Assembly: GCF_001636345.1 (NCBI RefSeq)
Contig: NZ_KV440945.1
Coordinates: 2,685,354-2,749,353, forward strand
Direction: 5' to 3'
From: Cytobacillus gottheilii
GTDB taxonomy: Bacteria > Bacillota > Bacilli > Bacillales > Cytobacillaceae
DNA: 64,000 nt
The position numbers and the translations under genes were made by a program. Below are positions 17,217-27,330 of the stretch, piece by piece (position 1 is the first letter of the stretch; every line of letters starts with the position of its first letter). The notes below the pieces were generated by a model that saw only the letters and a list, made by a program, of their open reading frames with translations, was not told the origin of the DNA and did not search any database.

Positions 17217-17819
17217 ATGGCTTGGGATGTTTTAAGTATGATCGGTACGATTGCATTTGCAGTAAGCGGTGCCATTGTAGCGATGGAAGAAGAATATGAT
17301 ATTTTAGGTATTTATATATTAGGAATTGTGACTGCTTTTGGCGGCGGGGCAATTCGAAATTTGCTGATCGGTGTACCTGTCTCAGCCTTATGGGAACAAG
17401 GCATGTTTTTTCAGATTGCCCTGCTTTCCATTACAGCTGTCATGCTTTTTCCGAATCGGTTATTAAAACACTGGCAGCGGTGGGGCAATTTTACTGACGC
17501 GATTGGCTTATCGGCATTTGCCATTCAAGGAGCGCTATATGCAACAGAAATGAATCATCCGCTCAGCGCTGTGTTGGTTGCAGCTGTTTTGACTGGAAGC
17601 GGCGGCGGCATGATCCGTGATGTGCTGGCGAGAAGAAAACCTCTCGTCCTCCGCTCGGAGATTTATGCTGTTTGGGCCATTTTGTGCGGATTGGCAATTG
17701 GCCTCAAAATAGCAGCCAATTCTTTTGAACTGTATGCATTATTTGCAATTATTACAGCACTGCGTGTTCTTTCATATACGTATAAATGGAAACTGCCAAC
17801 AAAACGATTGGGAACATAG
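17217..17819 (+). CDS. TRIC-type cation channel family protein (UPF0126)
   Basis: A 200-residue membrane protein with about seven helices and the family's internal duplication. The first copy (about residues 1-85) contains FAVSGAIVAMEEE ... GIVTAFGGGAIRNLLIG and the second (about 90-175) FAIQGALYATEMN ... AVLTGSGGGMIRDVLARRKP; the paired G-G-G-x-I-R-[ND] motifs are diagnostic of bacterial TRIC homologues, which form trimeric monovalent cation channels. Its physiological role in bacteria is unclear. The ATG follows AGAGGAGAACGAAG. It is divergent from hflX and followed by a repeat cluster rather than a gene. Confidence 0.9.
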   Translation: MAWDVLSMIGTIAFAVSGAIVAMEEEYDILGIYILGIVTAFGGGAIRNLLIGVPVSALWEQGMFFQIALLSITAVMLFPNRLLKHWQRWGNFTDAIGLSAFAIQGALYATEMNHPLSAVLVAAVLTGSGGGMIRDVLARRKPLVLRSEIYAVWAILCGLAIGLKIAANSFELYALFAIITALRVLSYTYKWKLPTKRLGT

Positions 17820-18102
17820 AAAAGCGGAAGCGCCTTGCTCAGCCCCGACAAGCTTAAGACAAGATGGCTAGAAGGTTGTTCTTTAACCTTCTGGACAGAT
17901 TGGCTTAAGACCTCGAGGGGCTAGGCGCTGTAGCTAGACACCTAGAAAAGCGGAAGGCGCTCGCCCAGGGACGACAAGCTTAAGATGAGCCAGGTGAAAG
18001 GTTGCTCTTTAACCTTTTGACTGGATCAGCTTAAGACCTCGAGTCCCTAGCGCCTGTAGATGGACACCTAGAAAAGCGGAAGGCGCCTTGCCCAGCCCCG
18101 AG
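17820..18102. repeat. tandem copies of dispersed hairpin repeat
   Basis: Two full copies of about 125 bp (about 17820-17942 and 17943-18069) and the first third of a third copy. Each begins AGAAAAGCGGAAG-GCGC and folds into a long stem: an outer arm, a shared GACAAGCTTAAG/CTTAAGACCTCGAG middle, and an inner hairpin (AGAAGGTT/AACCTTCT or GAAAGGTT/AACCTTTT). The arms differ between copies but stay complementary: AGCCCC/GGGGCT in copy one, AGGGAC/GTCCCT in copy two. Related copies lie at 31513-31620 and 31741-31850. Confidence 0.9.
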
Positions 18103-18118
18103 TGAGTTCATTCTATAG

Positions 18119-18159
18119 AAAAAGACATGAGTGAAAAAATTTCAGCTCATGTCTTTTTT
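18119..18159. terminator. bidirectional terminator
   Basis: AAAAGACATGAG/CTCATGTCTTTTTT with a 17-nt loop, T-rich on both sides. It ends spoVK on the minus strand and could stop plus-strand readthrough from the channel gene. Confidence 0.88.
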
Positions 18160-18180
18160 ATTACAAATATTTTCTGCTGC

Positions 18181-19131
18181 CTACTTTACTTCCTCGATTA
18201 CAAGATCATTACTCCTGATCGTCATCAGTTCATGGCGGTCATATATATTTTGCATTAATAAACGCATAGCTTGGGTGCGGATGGATTTTTCAATCACATT
18301 CCGCACATAGCGTCCATTCGAAAAACTATTAGAACTATATCCGTTTTTCACATCATACAAATGTTCTCTTAATTTCTTTTCTGCTTCATGACTTAATGTG
18401 TATTCTTTCTCCTTCAGCATTAAATCAGCAATTTCCATCAGCTGATCAATATTGTAATCTGGAAAGTCTACAACAAGCGGGAAACGGGAATGCAGACCAG
18501 GGTTTAAGGTTAAGAAGAAATCCATTTCCCTTGAATAACCTGCTAAAATTAGGATAAATTCATGCTGTTTGTCTTCCATATGTTTTACAAGTGTATCAAT
18601 AGCTTCTTTTCCAAAATCCTTTTCTCCTCCGCGCCCAAGTGAATAAGCTTCGTCAATGAACAAAATACCGCCTAATGCTTTTTTAACTAGATCCCTTGTC
18701 TTCTGGGCGGTATGGCCAATATATTCTCCTACAAGATCCGCTCTTTCTGCCTCAATCAGATGCCCTTTCGATAGCACATTCATTTTAAGAAACAGTTTGC
18801 CAATCAGTCTTGCTACTGTCGTTTTTCCTGTGCCTGGATTGCCTTTAAACATCATATGAAGTGCTTGTTTTCCAGCTCGCAGGCCTGCTTCTTCTCTCTT
18901 TTTATTAATGTATATCCAAGCATAAATTTCTTTTATTAATCGTTTCATCTCTTCCATGCCAACCAATGCACCAAGCTCTTCTTCTATTTCCTTTAGCGCA
19001 CTATGCTCTGCAGGGAGCTGCTTTGGTGCTGCTGGTGCATCCGGCATTTCTTTTGTATATGTTTTCTTTTTTTGCGAATTTAGAACGATGCTGATTTGCC
19101 CATTATTTTTTAAGCGAATCGGCTGATCCAA
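18181..19131 (-). CDS. spoVK: stage V sporulation protein K, AAA ATPase
   Basis: CbxX/CfqX-type AAA+ ATPase required for spore maturation; made in the mother cell in B. subtilis. The 316 residues show an N-terminal variable region (1-50), Walker A GNPGTGKTTVARLIG, Walker B GGILFIDEAYSLGRG, sensor I ILILAGYSREMD, the arginine finger region NPGLHSRFPLVVDFPDY, and a C-terminal lid with NGRYVRNVIEKS. Its substrate is unknown. The start is a TTG at 19131 after AGGTGAAGGCAT. It has its own terminator and is separated from hfq by about 350 bp, so it is monocistronic. Confidence 0.95.
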   Translation of the reverse strand: MDQPIRLKNNGQISIVLNSQKKKTYTKEMPDAPAAPKQLPAEHSALKEIEEELGALVGMEEMKRLIKEIYAWIYINKKREEAGLRAGKQALHMMFKGNPGTGKTTVARLIGKLFLKMNVLSKGHLIEAERADLVGEYIGHTAQKTRDLVKKALGGILFIDEAYSLGRGGEKDFGKEAIDTLVKHMEDKQHEFILILAGYSREMDFFLTLNPGLHSRFPLVVDFPDYNIDQLMEIADLMLKEKEYTLSHEAEKKLREHLYDVKNGYSSNSFSNGRYVRNVIEKSIRTQAMRLLMQNIYDRHELMTIRSNDLVIEEVK

Positions 19132-19430
19132 ATGCCTTCACCTCTCATTCTTAGGCACAGATGTAAGTTGTGTGTGTAAAGGTCCATTGCCTGAATTAGA
19201 GGAATTTCAGATTACACTTGAACCTGAAAGAATTCCCTCCGTGCGAAAAGGTTTTGGTGTGATGTCTGATCTAGTTTTATCATAAACTTTGTTTATATAT
19301 ATTCGGTTAAACGTAAAATCATTAGTACAAATTGAAACTCGGCCAATATATTTGTTCAAGTAAGGAAAAGTTGAATGCAGGAAAAGTTGTTGTGTACAGA
19401 AAAAATGGCGGGGTGAATTTTTAAAAGATA
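19132..19430. other. spoVK upstream region, no gene seen
   Basis: About 300 bp between spoVK and the hfq terminator. It should contain the spoVK promoter, which is mother-cell specific in B. subtilis, but I could not identify a convincing sigma-E or sigma-K site by eye. No frame with a ribosome binding site is present. Confidence 0.5.
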
Positions 19431-19478
19431 AAAAAAAGACTGCCGCAAAAGATGAAAATTGATTTGCGGCAGTTTTTT
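19431..19478 (-). terminator. hfq terminator
   Basis: ACTGCCGCAAA and TTTGCGGCAGT pair around a 12-nt loop; the minus strand continues CTTTTTTTTATC. It abuts the hfq stop codon and is one of the strongest terminators in the window. Confidence 0.95.
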
Positions 19479-19483
19479 CGTTG

Positions 19484-19717
19484 TTATTTTTGGCCTTCCA
19501 TATCAAGCTGAACATTTCGCTGTGGAGCGAAAGTGGAAATAGCATGCTTATATACAAGCTGCTGCTTGCCTTCTGATTCAAATAAGACAGTAAAATTATC
19601 GAAGCCCTTCACTTGCCCCCTAATTTGAAAACCATTTAGAAGAAAAACGGTTACATTCGCATTATCCTTGCGGAGCTGGTTTAAAAATTGGTCTTGAATA
19701 TTAATGGATGTTTTCAT
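19484..19717 (-). CDS. hfq: RNA chaperone Hfq
   Basis: Sm-like RNA-binding protein forming a hexameric ring. The 77 residues show Sm1 ([37 protein letters not shown]) and Sm2 (KHAISTFAP), with no extended C-terminal tail, as usual in Bacillus. The ATG at 19717 gives [15 protein letters not shown], matching the family start, and lies 7 nt after GGAGG; a longer in-frame reading to 19780 would overlap miaA. It follows miaA by 22 bp, the common bacterial miaA-hfq operon, and ends in a strong terminator. Confidence 0.97.
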   Translation of the reverse strand: MKTSINIQDQFLNQLRKDNANVTVFLLNGFQIRGQVKGFDNFTVLFESEGKQQLVYKHAISTFAPQRNVQLDMEGQK

Positions 19718-19739
19718 CATGTATCCTCCTCTTTTATCT

Positions 19740-20708
19740 CTAGTAATATGTATTCGATTTAACTCCAAGCTTTCCTTCAATATGGAAACAAATTTCAGCG
19801 AATTTTTTTTGCCATTGCTCTTCCTTTAGAGCGTTTGTCATATCAAACCATTCCACATCCATTTTGTTTCTAAACCAAGTCAGCTGCCTTTTGGCATATC
19901 TTCTTGAATTTTGTTTCAAATTATCAACAGCTGTTTCAAGTGTTGCTCTGCCTTCAATATAATCATAAATTTCTTTATAGCCTATTGCCTGAATAGATGG
20001 ATAATTGCGGATTCCTTTTTCATAAAGACCTTGTACTTCCTGCAGAAGCCCTTCTCTCATCATAAGATCTACGCGGCTGTTAATGCGTTTATAAAGCAAA
20101 TCCCGCTCCATCGTAAGACCAATGATAGAGGTATCATATAGTAATTCCGGCTGCTGTTTTTCCTGCCACTGTGACACAGGAATTCCCGTACAGTGGTATA
20201 CCTCCAGCGCTCTAATGACACGCCTCACATTATTGGGATGGATATTTTCCGCACTCAATGGATCAATCTTCTCAAGCTCTGCATATAGAGCGTCATGTCC
20301 TTGTGCCTCTGCTTTTTTTTCAAGTTCTTTTCGAAATTCCTCATCAGATGGAGCATCTGAAAATTGATAATCATAAATAACCGACTGTATGTACAAACCT
20401 GTTCCGCCTGCTATGATCGGCAGTTTGCCGCGCGATGAAATTTCATCTATCTGCCGGCGGACAAGCTGCTGAAATTCTGCAGCAGAAAACGCTTCATCAG
20501 GTTCTTTAATATCAATTAAATAATGAGGGATTCCTTCCATCTCAGCAGGACTGATTTTTGCTGTCCCGATGTCCATGGATCTGTAAATTTGCATCGAATC
20601 GCCGCTAATAATTTCACCATTATACTTTTTAGCAAGCTGAATGCTTAAGTTTGTTTTACCTGATGCCGTTGGCCCAATAATTACTAGAAGCTTCTGTTTT
20701 TCATTCAA
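19740..20708 (-). CDS. miaA: tRNA dimethylallyltransferase MiaA
   Basis: Transfers dimethylallyl to N6 of A37 in tRNAs that read UNN codons. The product is the substrate of MiaB, also encoded in this window (32288-33832). The 322 residues have the P-loop [30 protein letters not shown] (substrate-binding), [14 protein letters not shown], and the C-terminal [13 protein letters not shown] signature that positions the tRNA. The C-terminus (about residues 295-322) is typical. It heads the miaA-hfq operon. Confidence 0.97.
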   Translation of the reverse strand: MNEKQKLLVIIGPTASGKTNLSIQLAKKYNGEIISGDSMQIYRSMDIGTAKISPAEMEGIPHYLIDIKEPDEAFSAAEFQQLVRRQIDEISSRGKLPIIAGGTGLYIQSVIYDYQFSDAPSDEEFRKELEKKAEAQGHDALYAELEKIDPLSAENIHPNNVRRVIRALEVYHCTGIPVSQWQEKQQPELLYDTSIIGLTMERDLLYKRINSRVDLMMREGLLQEVQGLYEKGIRNYPSIQAIGYKEIYDYIEGRATLETAVDNLKQNSRRYAKRQLTWFRNKMDVEWFDMTNALKEEQWQKKFAEICFHIEGKLGVKSNTYY

Positions 20709-20928
20709 TATCGTTCACACTGCCTTTTTAAACTAAATGACCGATTTATTGGTCTAACCTAATCGTACCATATCAGCCGCTGGTTTTCAGAGTTAAACGT
20801 ATCTATTTTGTGCTGAGCCTTGAACATCTAACCATTATAAACATTTTAGCACTTGTTTATGCGCCGCTTCATTACAATTCATGAAAAATTTTCACAATAG
20901 ATTACATTTCATTAACGTTTCAATAACA

Positions 20929-20962
20929 AACACGGGTTTTAGCATCTATCCGTGTTATTTTA
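20929..20962 (+). terminator. hairpin in mreBH leader
   Basis: AACACGG and CCGTGTT pair around a 14-nt loop and are followed by ATTTTATG, about 50 bp upstream of the mreBH start codon. It could be a weak terminator or attenuator in the mreBH leader. The rest of the 20709-21012 gap holds the divergent miaA and mreBH promoters, which I could not place with confidence. Confidence 0.45.
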
Positions 20963-21012
20963 TGTGAAGGCTACAATAGATCTTCAAAAGAAAACAGAAT
21001 TGGGTGAAAAAG

Positions 21013-22020
21013 ATGTTATCTTCAAGTGAAATTGGAATTGATTTAGGAACTGCTAATATACTTGTATACAGTAAAAATAAAGGAATTGCTTTAAATGAGC
21101 CTTCTGTTGTGGCAATAGACACATCTACAAATAAAGTGTTGGCTGTTGGACACGAAGCGAAAGAAATGATTGGAAAAACGCCTGGCCGTATTGTTGCCAT
21201 CCGCCCTTTAAAAGAAGGAGTCATCGCCGATTATGATACAACCACAGAAATGATTCGGCATGTGATGAACAAAGCGTCTAAAAAACTCGGTTTTGCGATC
21301 CGCAAACCAAATGTGGTTGTCTGCACTCCGTCAGGTTCTACGAGCGTGGAAAGAAGAGCCATTCATGATGCAGTCAAAAATGCCGGCGCTAAAAAGGTGC
21401 ATTTAATAGAGGAGCCTGTTGCTGCTGCTATTGGTGCGGATTTGCCGGTGGACGAGCCAGTTGCCAATGTAATTGTTGATATTGGCGGCGGTTCAACTGA
21501 GGTTGCGATTATTTCCTTTGGCGGCGTGGTAGCTTGTCATTCAATCCGTATTGGCGGCGATCGTCTTGATGAGGATATCATTCAGCATGTCCGCAAAGAA
21601 TTTAATGTTTTGATTGGAGAAAGAACGGCAGAACAGATAAAGATTGAAATTGGACATGCCTTAATCGATCATGAGGAATTAACGATGGATATCCGCGGGC
21701 GGGATCTTGTAACAGGACTGCCAAAGACGATTACATTAACGTCCTATGAAGTTCGCGATGCAATGAAAGAATCATTGCTTCATATTTTAGAAGCAATTCG
21801 CGCGACTTTAGAAAGCAGCCCAGCTGAATTGAGCGGCGATATAGTCGATCGCGGTGTCATCTTAACAGGCGGTGGTGCCCTTCTAAATGGAATTCAAGAA
21901 TGGATTTCTAAAGAGATCTTTGTGCCTGTCCATTTGGCGCCAAGTCCACTTGAATCAGTGGCAATTGGCACTGGAAGAGCTTTAAAGTTTATTGATAAAC
22001 TGCAGACTGCAGTGAAATAA
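21013..22020 (+). CDS. mreBH: rod-shape actin homologue MreBH
   Basis: Bacterial actin of the MreB family that guides cell-wall synthesis; in B. subtilis MreBH recruits the LytE hydrolase and is sigma-I dependent. The 335 residues have the actin motifs [18 protein letters not shown] (phosphate 1), [15 protein letters not shown] (phosphate 2) and [13 protein letters not shown] (adenosine). The alignment I recall with B. subtilis MreBH ([16 protein letters not shown] start, [11 protein letters not shown]) favours MreBH over MreB or Mbl, and there are no mreCD genes nearby. The ATG at 21013 is preferred over a GTG at 21004 because GGGTGA precedes it correctly. Monocistronic. Confidence 0.92.
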   Translation: MLSSSEIGIDLGTANILVYSKNKGIALNEPSVVAIDTSTNKVLAVGHEAKEMIGKTPGRIVAIRPLKEGVIADYDTTTEMIRHVMNKASKKLGFAIRKPNVVVCTPSGSTSVERRAIHDAVKNAGAKKVHLIEEPVAAAIGADLPVDEPVANVIVDIGGGSTEVAIISFGGVVACHSIRIGGDRLDEDIIQHVRKEFNVLIGERTAEQIKIEIGHALIDHEELTMDIRGRDLVTGLPKTITLTSYEVRDAMKESLLHILEAIRATLESSPAELSGDIVDRGVILTGGGALLNGIQEWISKEIFVPVHLAPSPLESVAIGTGRALKFIDKLQTAVK

Positions 22021-22035
22021 GTTTTTTGAAAAAGA

Positions 22036-22078
22036 AAATGTCCGGAGATTGTTTTAGCGGGGGTATTCGGGCATTTTT
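22036..22078 (+). terminator. mreBH terminator
   Basis: ATGTCCG and CGGGCAT pair with one G-T wobble around a long loop, followed by TTTTTCTGCTTTTTT, starting 16 bp after the stop codon. Confidence 0.65.
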
Positions 22079-22177
22079 CTGCTTTTTTGTGAAAATTACA
22101 TATGGTAATGATGCAATTTTGAAGCTTTTTATTAAGAATACATAGTTTTGCTTAATGAATTTACGCGCTTTTTGGGT

Positions 22178-22408
22178 TTCTATTTAAATATTTGAGGCTT
22201 TTTACTAAGTTTTGGGGTTATTCTGATAGATTTGTGGACCTTTCTAGCTATTCTTTTGGTTTTCCTTATGAATGCACCGGTTCTCTAATTAGATATTTGT
22301 GTTTTCCTATCAAAATCCTTTCGTTTCCTAACAAACTTTTCTGCTTTCCTAACAAACTCGGCGGCTTTCCTATCAAATTCCGAGACTTTCCTATCAAACC
22401 CTCAGAAT
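22178..22408. repeat. 21-bp phased tandem repeat
   Basis: The clearest units, TTTCCTATCAAA plus nine variable bases, start at 22303, 22324, 22345, 22366 and 22387, an exact 21-bp period. Drifted units in the same register can be followed back to about 22178, making about eleven. The array lies between the mreBH and mutL terminators, so it is outside both transcripts. Because 21 is a multiple of three it creates an artificial open frame with seven-residue repeats, which has no ribosome binding site and which I do not call a gene. Confidence 0.85.
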
Positions 22409-22436
22409 GACTACTCTCTCATAAATTTTCCATAGT

Positions 22437-22482
22437 AAAAAAAGCAGCCCGATAAGGATCACTCACCTTACCAGGGCTACTT
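22437..22482 (-). terminator. mutL terminator
   Basis: On the minus strand AGCCCTGGTAAGG pairs with CCTTATCGGGCT around an 8-nt loop and runs into GCTTTTTTTAC, 18 bp after the mutL stop codon. Confidence 0.9.
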
Positions 22483-22499
22483 CTTTAATCAATTACTGG

Positions 22500-24389
22500 T
22501 TACATCACACGCTTAAACATCTTTTCCAGCTCATAAACCGAGTAATTAATAATGATTGGTCTGCCATGCGGACATGTAAAAGGATCGTTTGTTTGGCGAA
22601 GTTCATCCAGTAAAGCTTGAATTTCGTCATTACGCAGGTGATGGTTTGCTTTGATGGAGCCTTTGCAGCTCATCATAATCGCCGCCTCTTCACGCAGCTT
22701 TTTGACATCTACTTTTTTCATGGAAAGCAGTTGTTCAATCATGTCTTCAATGATATCCTGTTCATCACCAGGCGGAAACCATTGCGGATGCGCACGAACG
22801 ATGTAGCTGGTTGGTCCAAATGTCTCAAGAAACACTCCGACTTTTTCCAGCTCATGCTGATACTCATTTATCTTAAGCATTTCGTCTGTTGAATACTCAA
22901 GTGTAATCGGGATCAGCAGCTCCTGCAATTCTTTAGCGACTTGTCCAACTTTTTCTTTAAAAAATTCATATTTTATCCGTTCTTGAGCGGCATGCTGATC
23001 GATAATATATAAGCCTTTTTCATTTTGTGCAAAAATGTATGTTCCGTGCATTTGCCCGATCGGATACAGAGGCGGCACACGTGGTGCTGCACTTTCAGTA
23101 GAGAATGATTCATCTGTCTGCTGAACGACATCAGTTGAAACCCATGCTAGTTCTGGAACTTCTGCAGGAATAAATTCTTCAAGTGCTTCCGCTTCTCTTT
23201 CTATAGGTCTATCCTCAACAGGTGATCTCTGCTCAAGCATGGCAGGTACATCCTCATACTCTGAATGAGAAACAATTGATTCCGGCTCTTTCTCTTTTAC
23301 CAGTGATGCTGAAGCTTTTTCCGGCAAATGATCAAGCTCTAAAAAAGTCTGCTCGTCTTTTGGCTTAGGCACAGCAATCGGTCTGGAGTATCCTGCTGGT
23401 ATGAGCTCCTGCTTTTTAAATACATTCTGAAGCGAAGTTTTAATCAGCTCAGTCAATTCGTTTTCCTTGCTGAGGCGCACTTCCATTTTCGATGGGTGAA
23501 CATTGACATCCACAAGCTGCGGATCCATAACGATATTCAGAAGCACGATTGGATAGCGTCCAATCGGAAGCAACGTATGATACCCTTCCTGAATGGCTTT
23601 CGCCAGTGAATAGTTTTTAATAAAACGGCCATTAATCATGGTCGAGATATAGTTTCGGGATGCACGAGTCACTTCTGGCAAAGCTGCATAGCCACTAATG
23701 GTGAAATCCAATGATTGTGCCGTCACCGGTACCATTTTTTTGACGATATTGAGGCCATAGATCCCAGCTAAGACCTGCCGAACATCGTCTTTCCCGTTTG
23801 TATGAAGCAGTTTGCGTTCATTATGAATCAATTTAATCGAAACTTCAGGATGTGAAAGAGCAATCCGGTTAACGACATCTGTAATATTGCCAAGCTCTGT
23901 ATGAATGGTTTTGACATATTTTAAACGTGCAGGTGTATTAAAAAACAGGTCTGTTACACTAATATCTGTTCCTTTTCTGGCAGAAGCCTTTTCCATCACT
24001 TCTACCTTTCCGCCTGATAAAACTAGGCGTGTTCCTGCATCGCCTGTGCTTGTTTTCAGTTCCACATTGGAAACAGAGGCGATACTTGGCAAAGCCTCTC
24101 CTCTGAAACCAAGCGTTTTAATGCGGAAAAGATCATTTTCATCTTTAATTTTACTCGTCGCATGGCGATGGAATGCATTTAAAACATCTTCCTCAGCAAT
24201 TCCTTCGCCATTATCAATTATTCTGATTTTGGCAAGTCCAGCCTCTTCCAGTTCAATTTCAATGATGGTGCTTCCTGCATCGATGGCGTTCTCCAGCAGT
24301 TCTTTGACAACAGAGGCTGGCCGTTCGACAACCTCACCGGCTGCGATTTTATTTGAAAGGGAATCGTTCAGCTGTATGATTTTTCCCAT
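22500..24389 (-). CDS. mutL: DNA mismatch repair protein MutL
   Basis: Mismatch repair nickase. The 629 residues have the GHKL ATPase core ([38 protein letters not shown], and the ST-rich loop), a roughly 100-residue acidic proline/glutamate-rich linker, and a C-terminal endonuclease domain. That domain has the metal motif [12 protein letters not shown], the CPHGRP motif, and a probable clamp-binding QELLIP. So this is the nicking type of MutL found in bacteria without MutH. I chose the ATG at 24389 because GAGGAGG is 8 nt before it; an ATG 9 bp earlier is too close. It follows mutS by 13 bp and is its operon partner. Confidence 0.97.
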   Translation of the reverse strand: MGKIIQLNDSLSNKIAAGEVVERPASVVKELLENAIDAGSTIIEIELEEAGLAKIRIIDNGEGIAEEDVLNAFHRHATSKIKDENDLFRIKTLGFRGEALPSIASVSNVELKTSTGDAGTRLVLSGGKVEVMEKASARKGTDISVTDLFFNTPARLKYVKTIHTELGNITDVVNRIALSHPEVSIKLIHNERKLLHTNGKDDVRQVLAGIYGLNIVKKMVPVTAQSLDFTISGYAALPEVTRASRNYISTMINGRFIKNYSLAKAIQEGYHTLLPIGRYPIVLLNIVMDPQLVDVNVHPSKMEVRLSKENELTELIKTSLQNVFKKQELIPAGYSRPIAVPKPKDEQTFLELDHLPEKASASLVKEKEPESIVSHSEYEDVPAMLEQRSPVEDRPIEREAEALEEFIPAEVPELAWVSTDVVQQTDESFSTESAAPRVPPLYPIGQMHGTYIFAQNEKGLYIIDQHAAQERIKYEFFKEKVGQVAKELQELLIPITLEYSTDEMLKINEYQHELEKVGVFLETFGPTSYIVRAHPQWFPPGDEQDIIEDMIEQLLSMKKVDVKKLREEAAIMMSCKGSIKANHHLRNDEIQALLDELRQTNDPFTCPHGRPIIINYSVYELEKMFKRVM

Positions 24390-24402
24390 TTCATGCACCT
24401 CC

Positions 24403-27021
24403 TCAGCCTTTTATTTTTTTATGAAGCTCATATAGCTCATTAAATGCCTGCATCGGCGTCATTTCAAGTATTTCAATTGATTTTAAGTGCTGCAGAATTT
24501 TCTTTTCTTTTGAAGACAGCTGGGTCTGTTTTGGTTCTGGCTCTTTTTCATCAAAAAAGGACAGCTGCGCTAATGGCTCATGAGCCTTTATAACAGGCTC
24601 TTGTTTCGTTTCGCGTTGAGGCTGATTCTGCTGATCCTGATGCTGCTTTTCAAATCCAGCTAAAATGGTATTGGCTCTGGCAATTAGTTCGTCTGGAAGC
24701 TCAGCAAGCTGTGCAACATGAATTCCGTAGCTTTTATCAGCAGGACCTTCCTTAATTTTATGAAGAAAAACAACTTTGCCATTTTGTTCAGCTGCACTCA
24801 CATGAACATTTTTCAGTTGCTGCAGTTCTTCCTGCAGAACTGTTAATTCATGATAATGAGTAGAAAATAAGGTTTTCGCACCAATATGCTCATGAATGTA
24901 TTCAATCATCGCTTGTGCAAGCGCCATGCCATCATAGGTGGATGTGCCTCTTCCGATTTCATCAAATAAGATTAAACTATTTTGTGTTGCATTGACAATG
25001 GCATTTTTTGCTTCAAGCATTTCAACCATGAAGGTACTTTGGCCTGAAATCAAATCATCTGCCGCTCCAATACGCGTGAATACCTGATCGAAAATCGGCA
25101 GCTCAGCACTTTCTGCAGGAACAAAGCAGCCAATTTGTGCGAGAATTGCCGTTAAAGCAATCTGGCGCATATAGGTGCTTTTCCCTGACATGTTGGGACC
25201 GGTAATCAATAAAATTTCTCTTTCCTGGTCCATAAGACAGTCATTTGGCACATACTCCTGTGCCTTCATCACCTTTTCTACGACTGGATGTCTGCCTTCC
25301 TTAATGTAAACTCTTCGTTCAGCTGAGAAGTGCGGACGCACATAATGCCTTTGTTCACTGATGGCAGCAAAGCATTGGAGCACGTCCAATTCACTTACCG
25401 TTTTCGCCAGAGCTTGCAATCTCGGGATAAAAGTTTTAATTTGCTCTCTAACCATAGCGAACAATTCATATTCCAGCTCAACTGATTTTTCTTCAGCTTG
25501 AAGAATCAATGCTTCTTTTTCTTTGAGTTCTGGTGTTACAAACCGCTCTGCATTTGTTAATGTTTGTTTTCGTTCATATAAACCTTCTGGCAAATGCGGA
25601 AGGTTTGCTCTTGTTACTTCTATATAATAGCCAAACACGCGATTATAGCCGATTTTCAGCGATTTGATGCCCGTTTTTTCGCGCTCCTGGCGCTCAAGCT
25701 GTGCAATCCAGTTTTTCCCGTTTCTGCTCGCATCTCTGTATGTGTCCAATTCACCATGGTAGCCATCGCGAATAATATTGCCTTCTTTAACGGATAATGG
25801 CGGGTGATCCACAATCGCTTGTTCAAGCAGATCTGTTGCTTCTTTACACGAGTCAAGACGTTCCGCCAATTTCTCCGCTTCTTCTGTTGAGAGGTCGTGA
25901 ACCATTTGTTTTAAATGCGGAATCTGCTGAAGTGATTTTTTGAGCTGAATCAAATCACGGGCATTTACATTTCCAAACGCTACGCGTCCTGCAAGCCTCT
26001 CCAGATCATAGACCTCTTTCAGCTTTTCACGCAGCTCTTCTCGTTCAAAATAAGCAGAAATCAATGTGTCTACCAAATCATGTCTGCGTGTGATTTCTTG
26101 TTTATTCATTAATGGACGGTCGATCCACTGCTTCAGCAATCTACCTCCCATTGCTGTTTTGGTTTCATCAAGCAGCCATAGAAGTGACCCTTTTTTCCCT
26201 TTCGAGCGAATGGTTTCGGTCAATTCTAAATTGCGTTTTGAGTAATAATCAATTTTCACATACTCGTCGATATGGTAAACTTCGACGACTTGAAGATGAT
26301 CTAGACTTCTTTTTTGTGTTCTGTGCAAATAGTTCAGCAGTCTGGAAGAAGCTAAACGAAGTTCATTTTTCTCCAGTTTTTCTAAAAGAGGAACATAATG
26401 ACCCTGCTGCTGATCATCATTTTCTATTGAAAATGTAATCTGGCTGCGTTCTTTGATTTTTGCTTGCCATTCTTCTGAAAAATCACTTCCAACAACGACT
26501 TCTCTTGCTCCAGAGAGAAACAGTTCATTTAGGACTGTATCAAAACTGCCGCTTAAGAACGCTGCTTTCGTTTCTCCAGTTGACAGGTCATTACAGACAA
26601 ACGCAAATGTTTGGTGATCAAAAGCGGTGATGCTCGCGATGTAATTGTTTTCTTTGTCTGTCAGCCCTTTGCCTTCCATCATGGTTCCTGGTGTAATCAG
26701 CTGAACGACTTCTCTTTTCACAACGCCTTTCGCTTGCTTAGGGTCCTCGGTCTGCTCACAAATCGCCACTTTATAGCCTTTTTCCACAAGCTGTTCAATA
26801 TAGCCTGCCGCTGAATGATATGGCACCCCACACATTGGAATTCGGTCTTCTGTTCCGCCTTCACGGCTCGTTAATGTAATTTCAAGTTCTTGTGACGCAC
26901 GAATGGCATCATCAAAAAACATCTCATAAAAATCGCCTAAACGAAAAAATAAAAAGGCATCCTGATAATCTGCCTTTACTCTTAAATATTGCTGTATCAT
27001 TGGCGTATACGTTAAAGCCAT
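24403..27021 (-). CDS. mutS: DNA mismatch repair protein MutS
   Basis: Recognises mismatches and recruits MutL. The 872 residues contain the mismatch-wedge motif [10 protein letters not shown] near the N-terminus, the connector and lever domains, the ATPase Walker [14 protein letters not shown], Walker B region [18 protein letters not shown], and a helix-turn-helix dimerisation end. Near the C-terminus lies the clamp-binding peptide QLSFF ([10 protein letters not shown]). The ATG at 27021 follows GGAGGATATT; an in-frame codon 12 bp upstream was rejected. It is the first gene of mutSL. In B. subtilis mutSL directly follows cotE; here two genes and a repeat cluster intervene. Confidence 0.98.
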   Translation of the reverse strand: MALTYTPMIQQYLRVKADYQDAFLFFRLGDFYEMFFDDAIRASQELEITLTSREGGTEDRIPMCGVPYHSAAGYIEQLVEKGYKVAICEQTEDPKQAKGVVKREVVQLITPGTMMEGKGLTDKENNYIASITAFDHQTFAFVCNDLSTGETKAAFLSGSFDTVLNELFLSGAREVVVGSDFSEEWQAKIKERSQITFSIENDDQQQGHYVPLLEKLEKNELRLASSRLLNYLHRTQKRSLDHLQVVEVYHIDEYVKIDYYSKRNLELTETIRSKGKKGSLLWLLDETKTAMGGRLLKQWIDRPLMNKQEITRRHDLVDTLISAYFEREELREKLKEVYDLERLAGRVAFGNVNARDLIQLKKSLQQIPHLKQMVHDLSTEEAEKLAERLDSCKEATDLLEQAIVDHPPLSVKEGNIIRDGYHGELDTYRDASRNGKNWIAQLERQEREKTGIKSLKIGYNRVFGYYIEVTRANLPHLPEGLYERKQTLTNAERFVTPELKEKEALILQAEEKSVELEYELFAMVREQIKTFIPRLQALAKTVSELDVLQCFAAISEQRHYVRPHFSAERRVYIKEGRHPVVEKVMKAQEYVPNDCLMDQEREILLITGPNMSGKSTYMRQIALTAILAQIGCFVPAESAELPIFDQVFTRIGAADDLISGQSTFMVEMLEAKNAIVNATQNSLILFDEIGRGTSTYDGMALAQAMIEYIHEHIGAKTLFSTHYHELTVLQEELQQLKNVHVSAAEQNGKVVFLHKIKEGPADKSYGIHVAQLAELPDELIARANTILAGFEKQHQDQQNQPQRETKQEPVIKAHEPLAQLSFFDEKEPEPKQTQLSSKEKKILQHLKSIEILEMTPMQAFNELYELHKKIKG

Positions 27022-27033
27022 AATATCCTCCAC

Positions 27034-27330
27034 GGTCTGTTAGATTGCTAGAATATCGTTCATGTTTCATATAAGAAAGCATGTGTGTTCTATGCTTTGG
27101 TTCAAATTTTTATTCTCTTTATTATAACATAATTTTTTTTGCTCTTTTGGAAAAGTGCACAAACCATACCTCTAAATGACTGGTTTGAGAAAAAATGATT
27201 TCGCTGTTGAACCAGAAAGGCGGATTGGCGATTTTGCCTTTGCTGCTTATGTTTTTGGATGGCAGTATTAAAAAGTGATTGTTTAAAGGAATAGCATACG
27301 TGGTCGATTTTTCGCGGAGGATCGCTGTTT
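27034..27330. other. mutS upstream gap, no gene seen
   Basis: About 300 bp between the mutS start and the palindromic repeat cluster. It must carry the mutSL promoter. I see no frame with a ribosome binding site and no clear consensus promoter. Confidence 0.5.

Noticed and set aside
22192-22410. 72-codon open frame with FPIK/FPNK repeats
   Set aside because: It is produced by the 21-bp tandem array (period divisible by three), has no ribosome binding site, and its upstream end lies in noncoding drifted units.
23905-24435. Long Ser-rich frame opposite mutL
   Set aside because: Antisense shadow of the mutL ATPase domain. Serine-rich translation is typical of the complementary frame of conserved genes, and mutL is clearly real.
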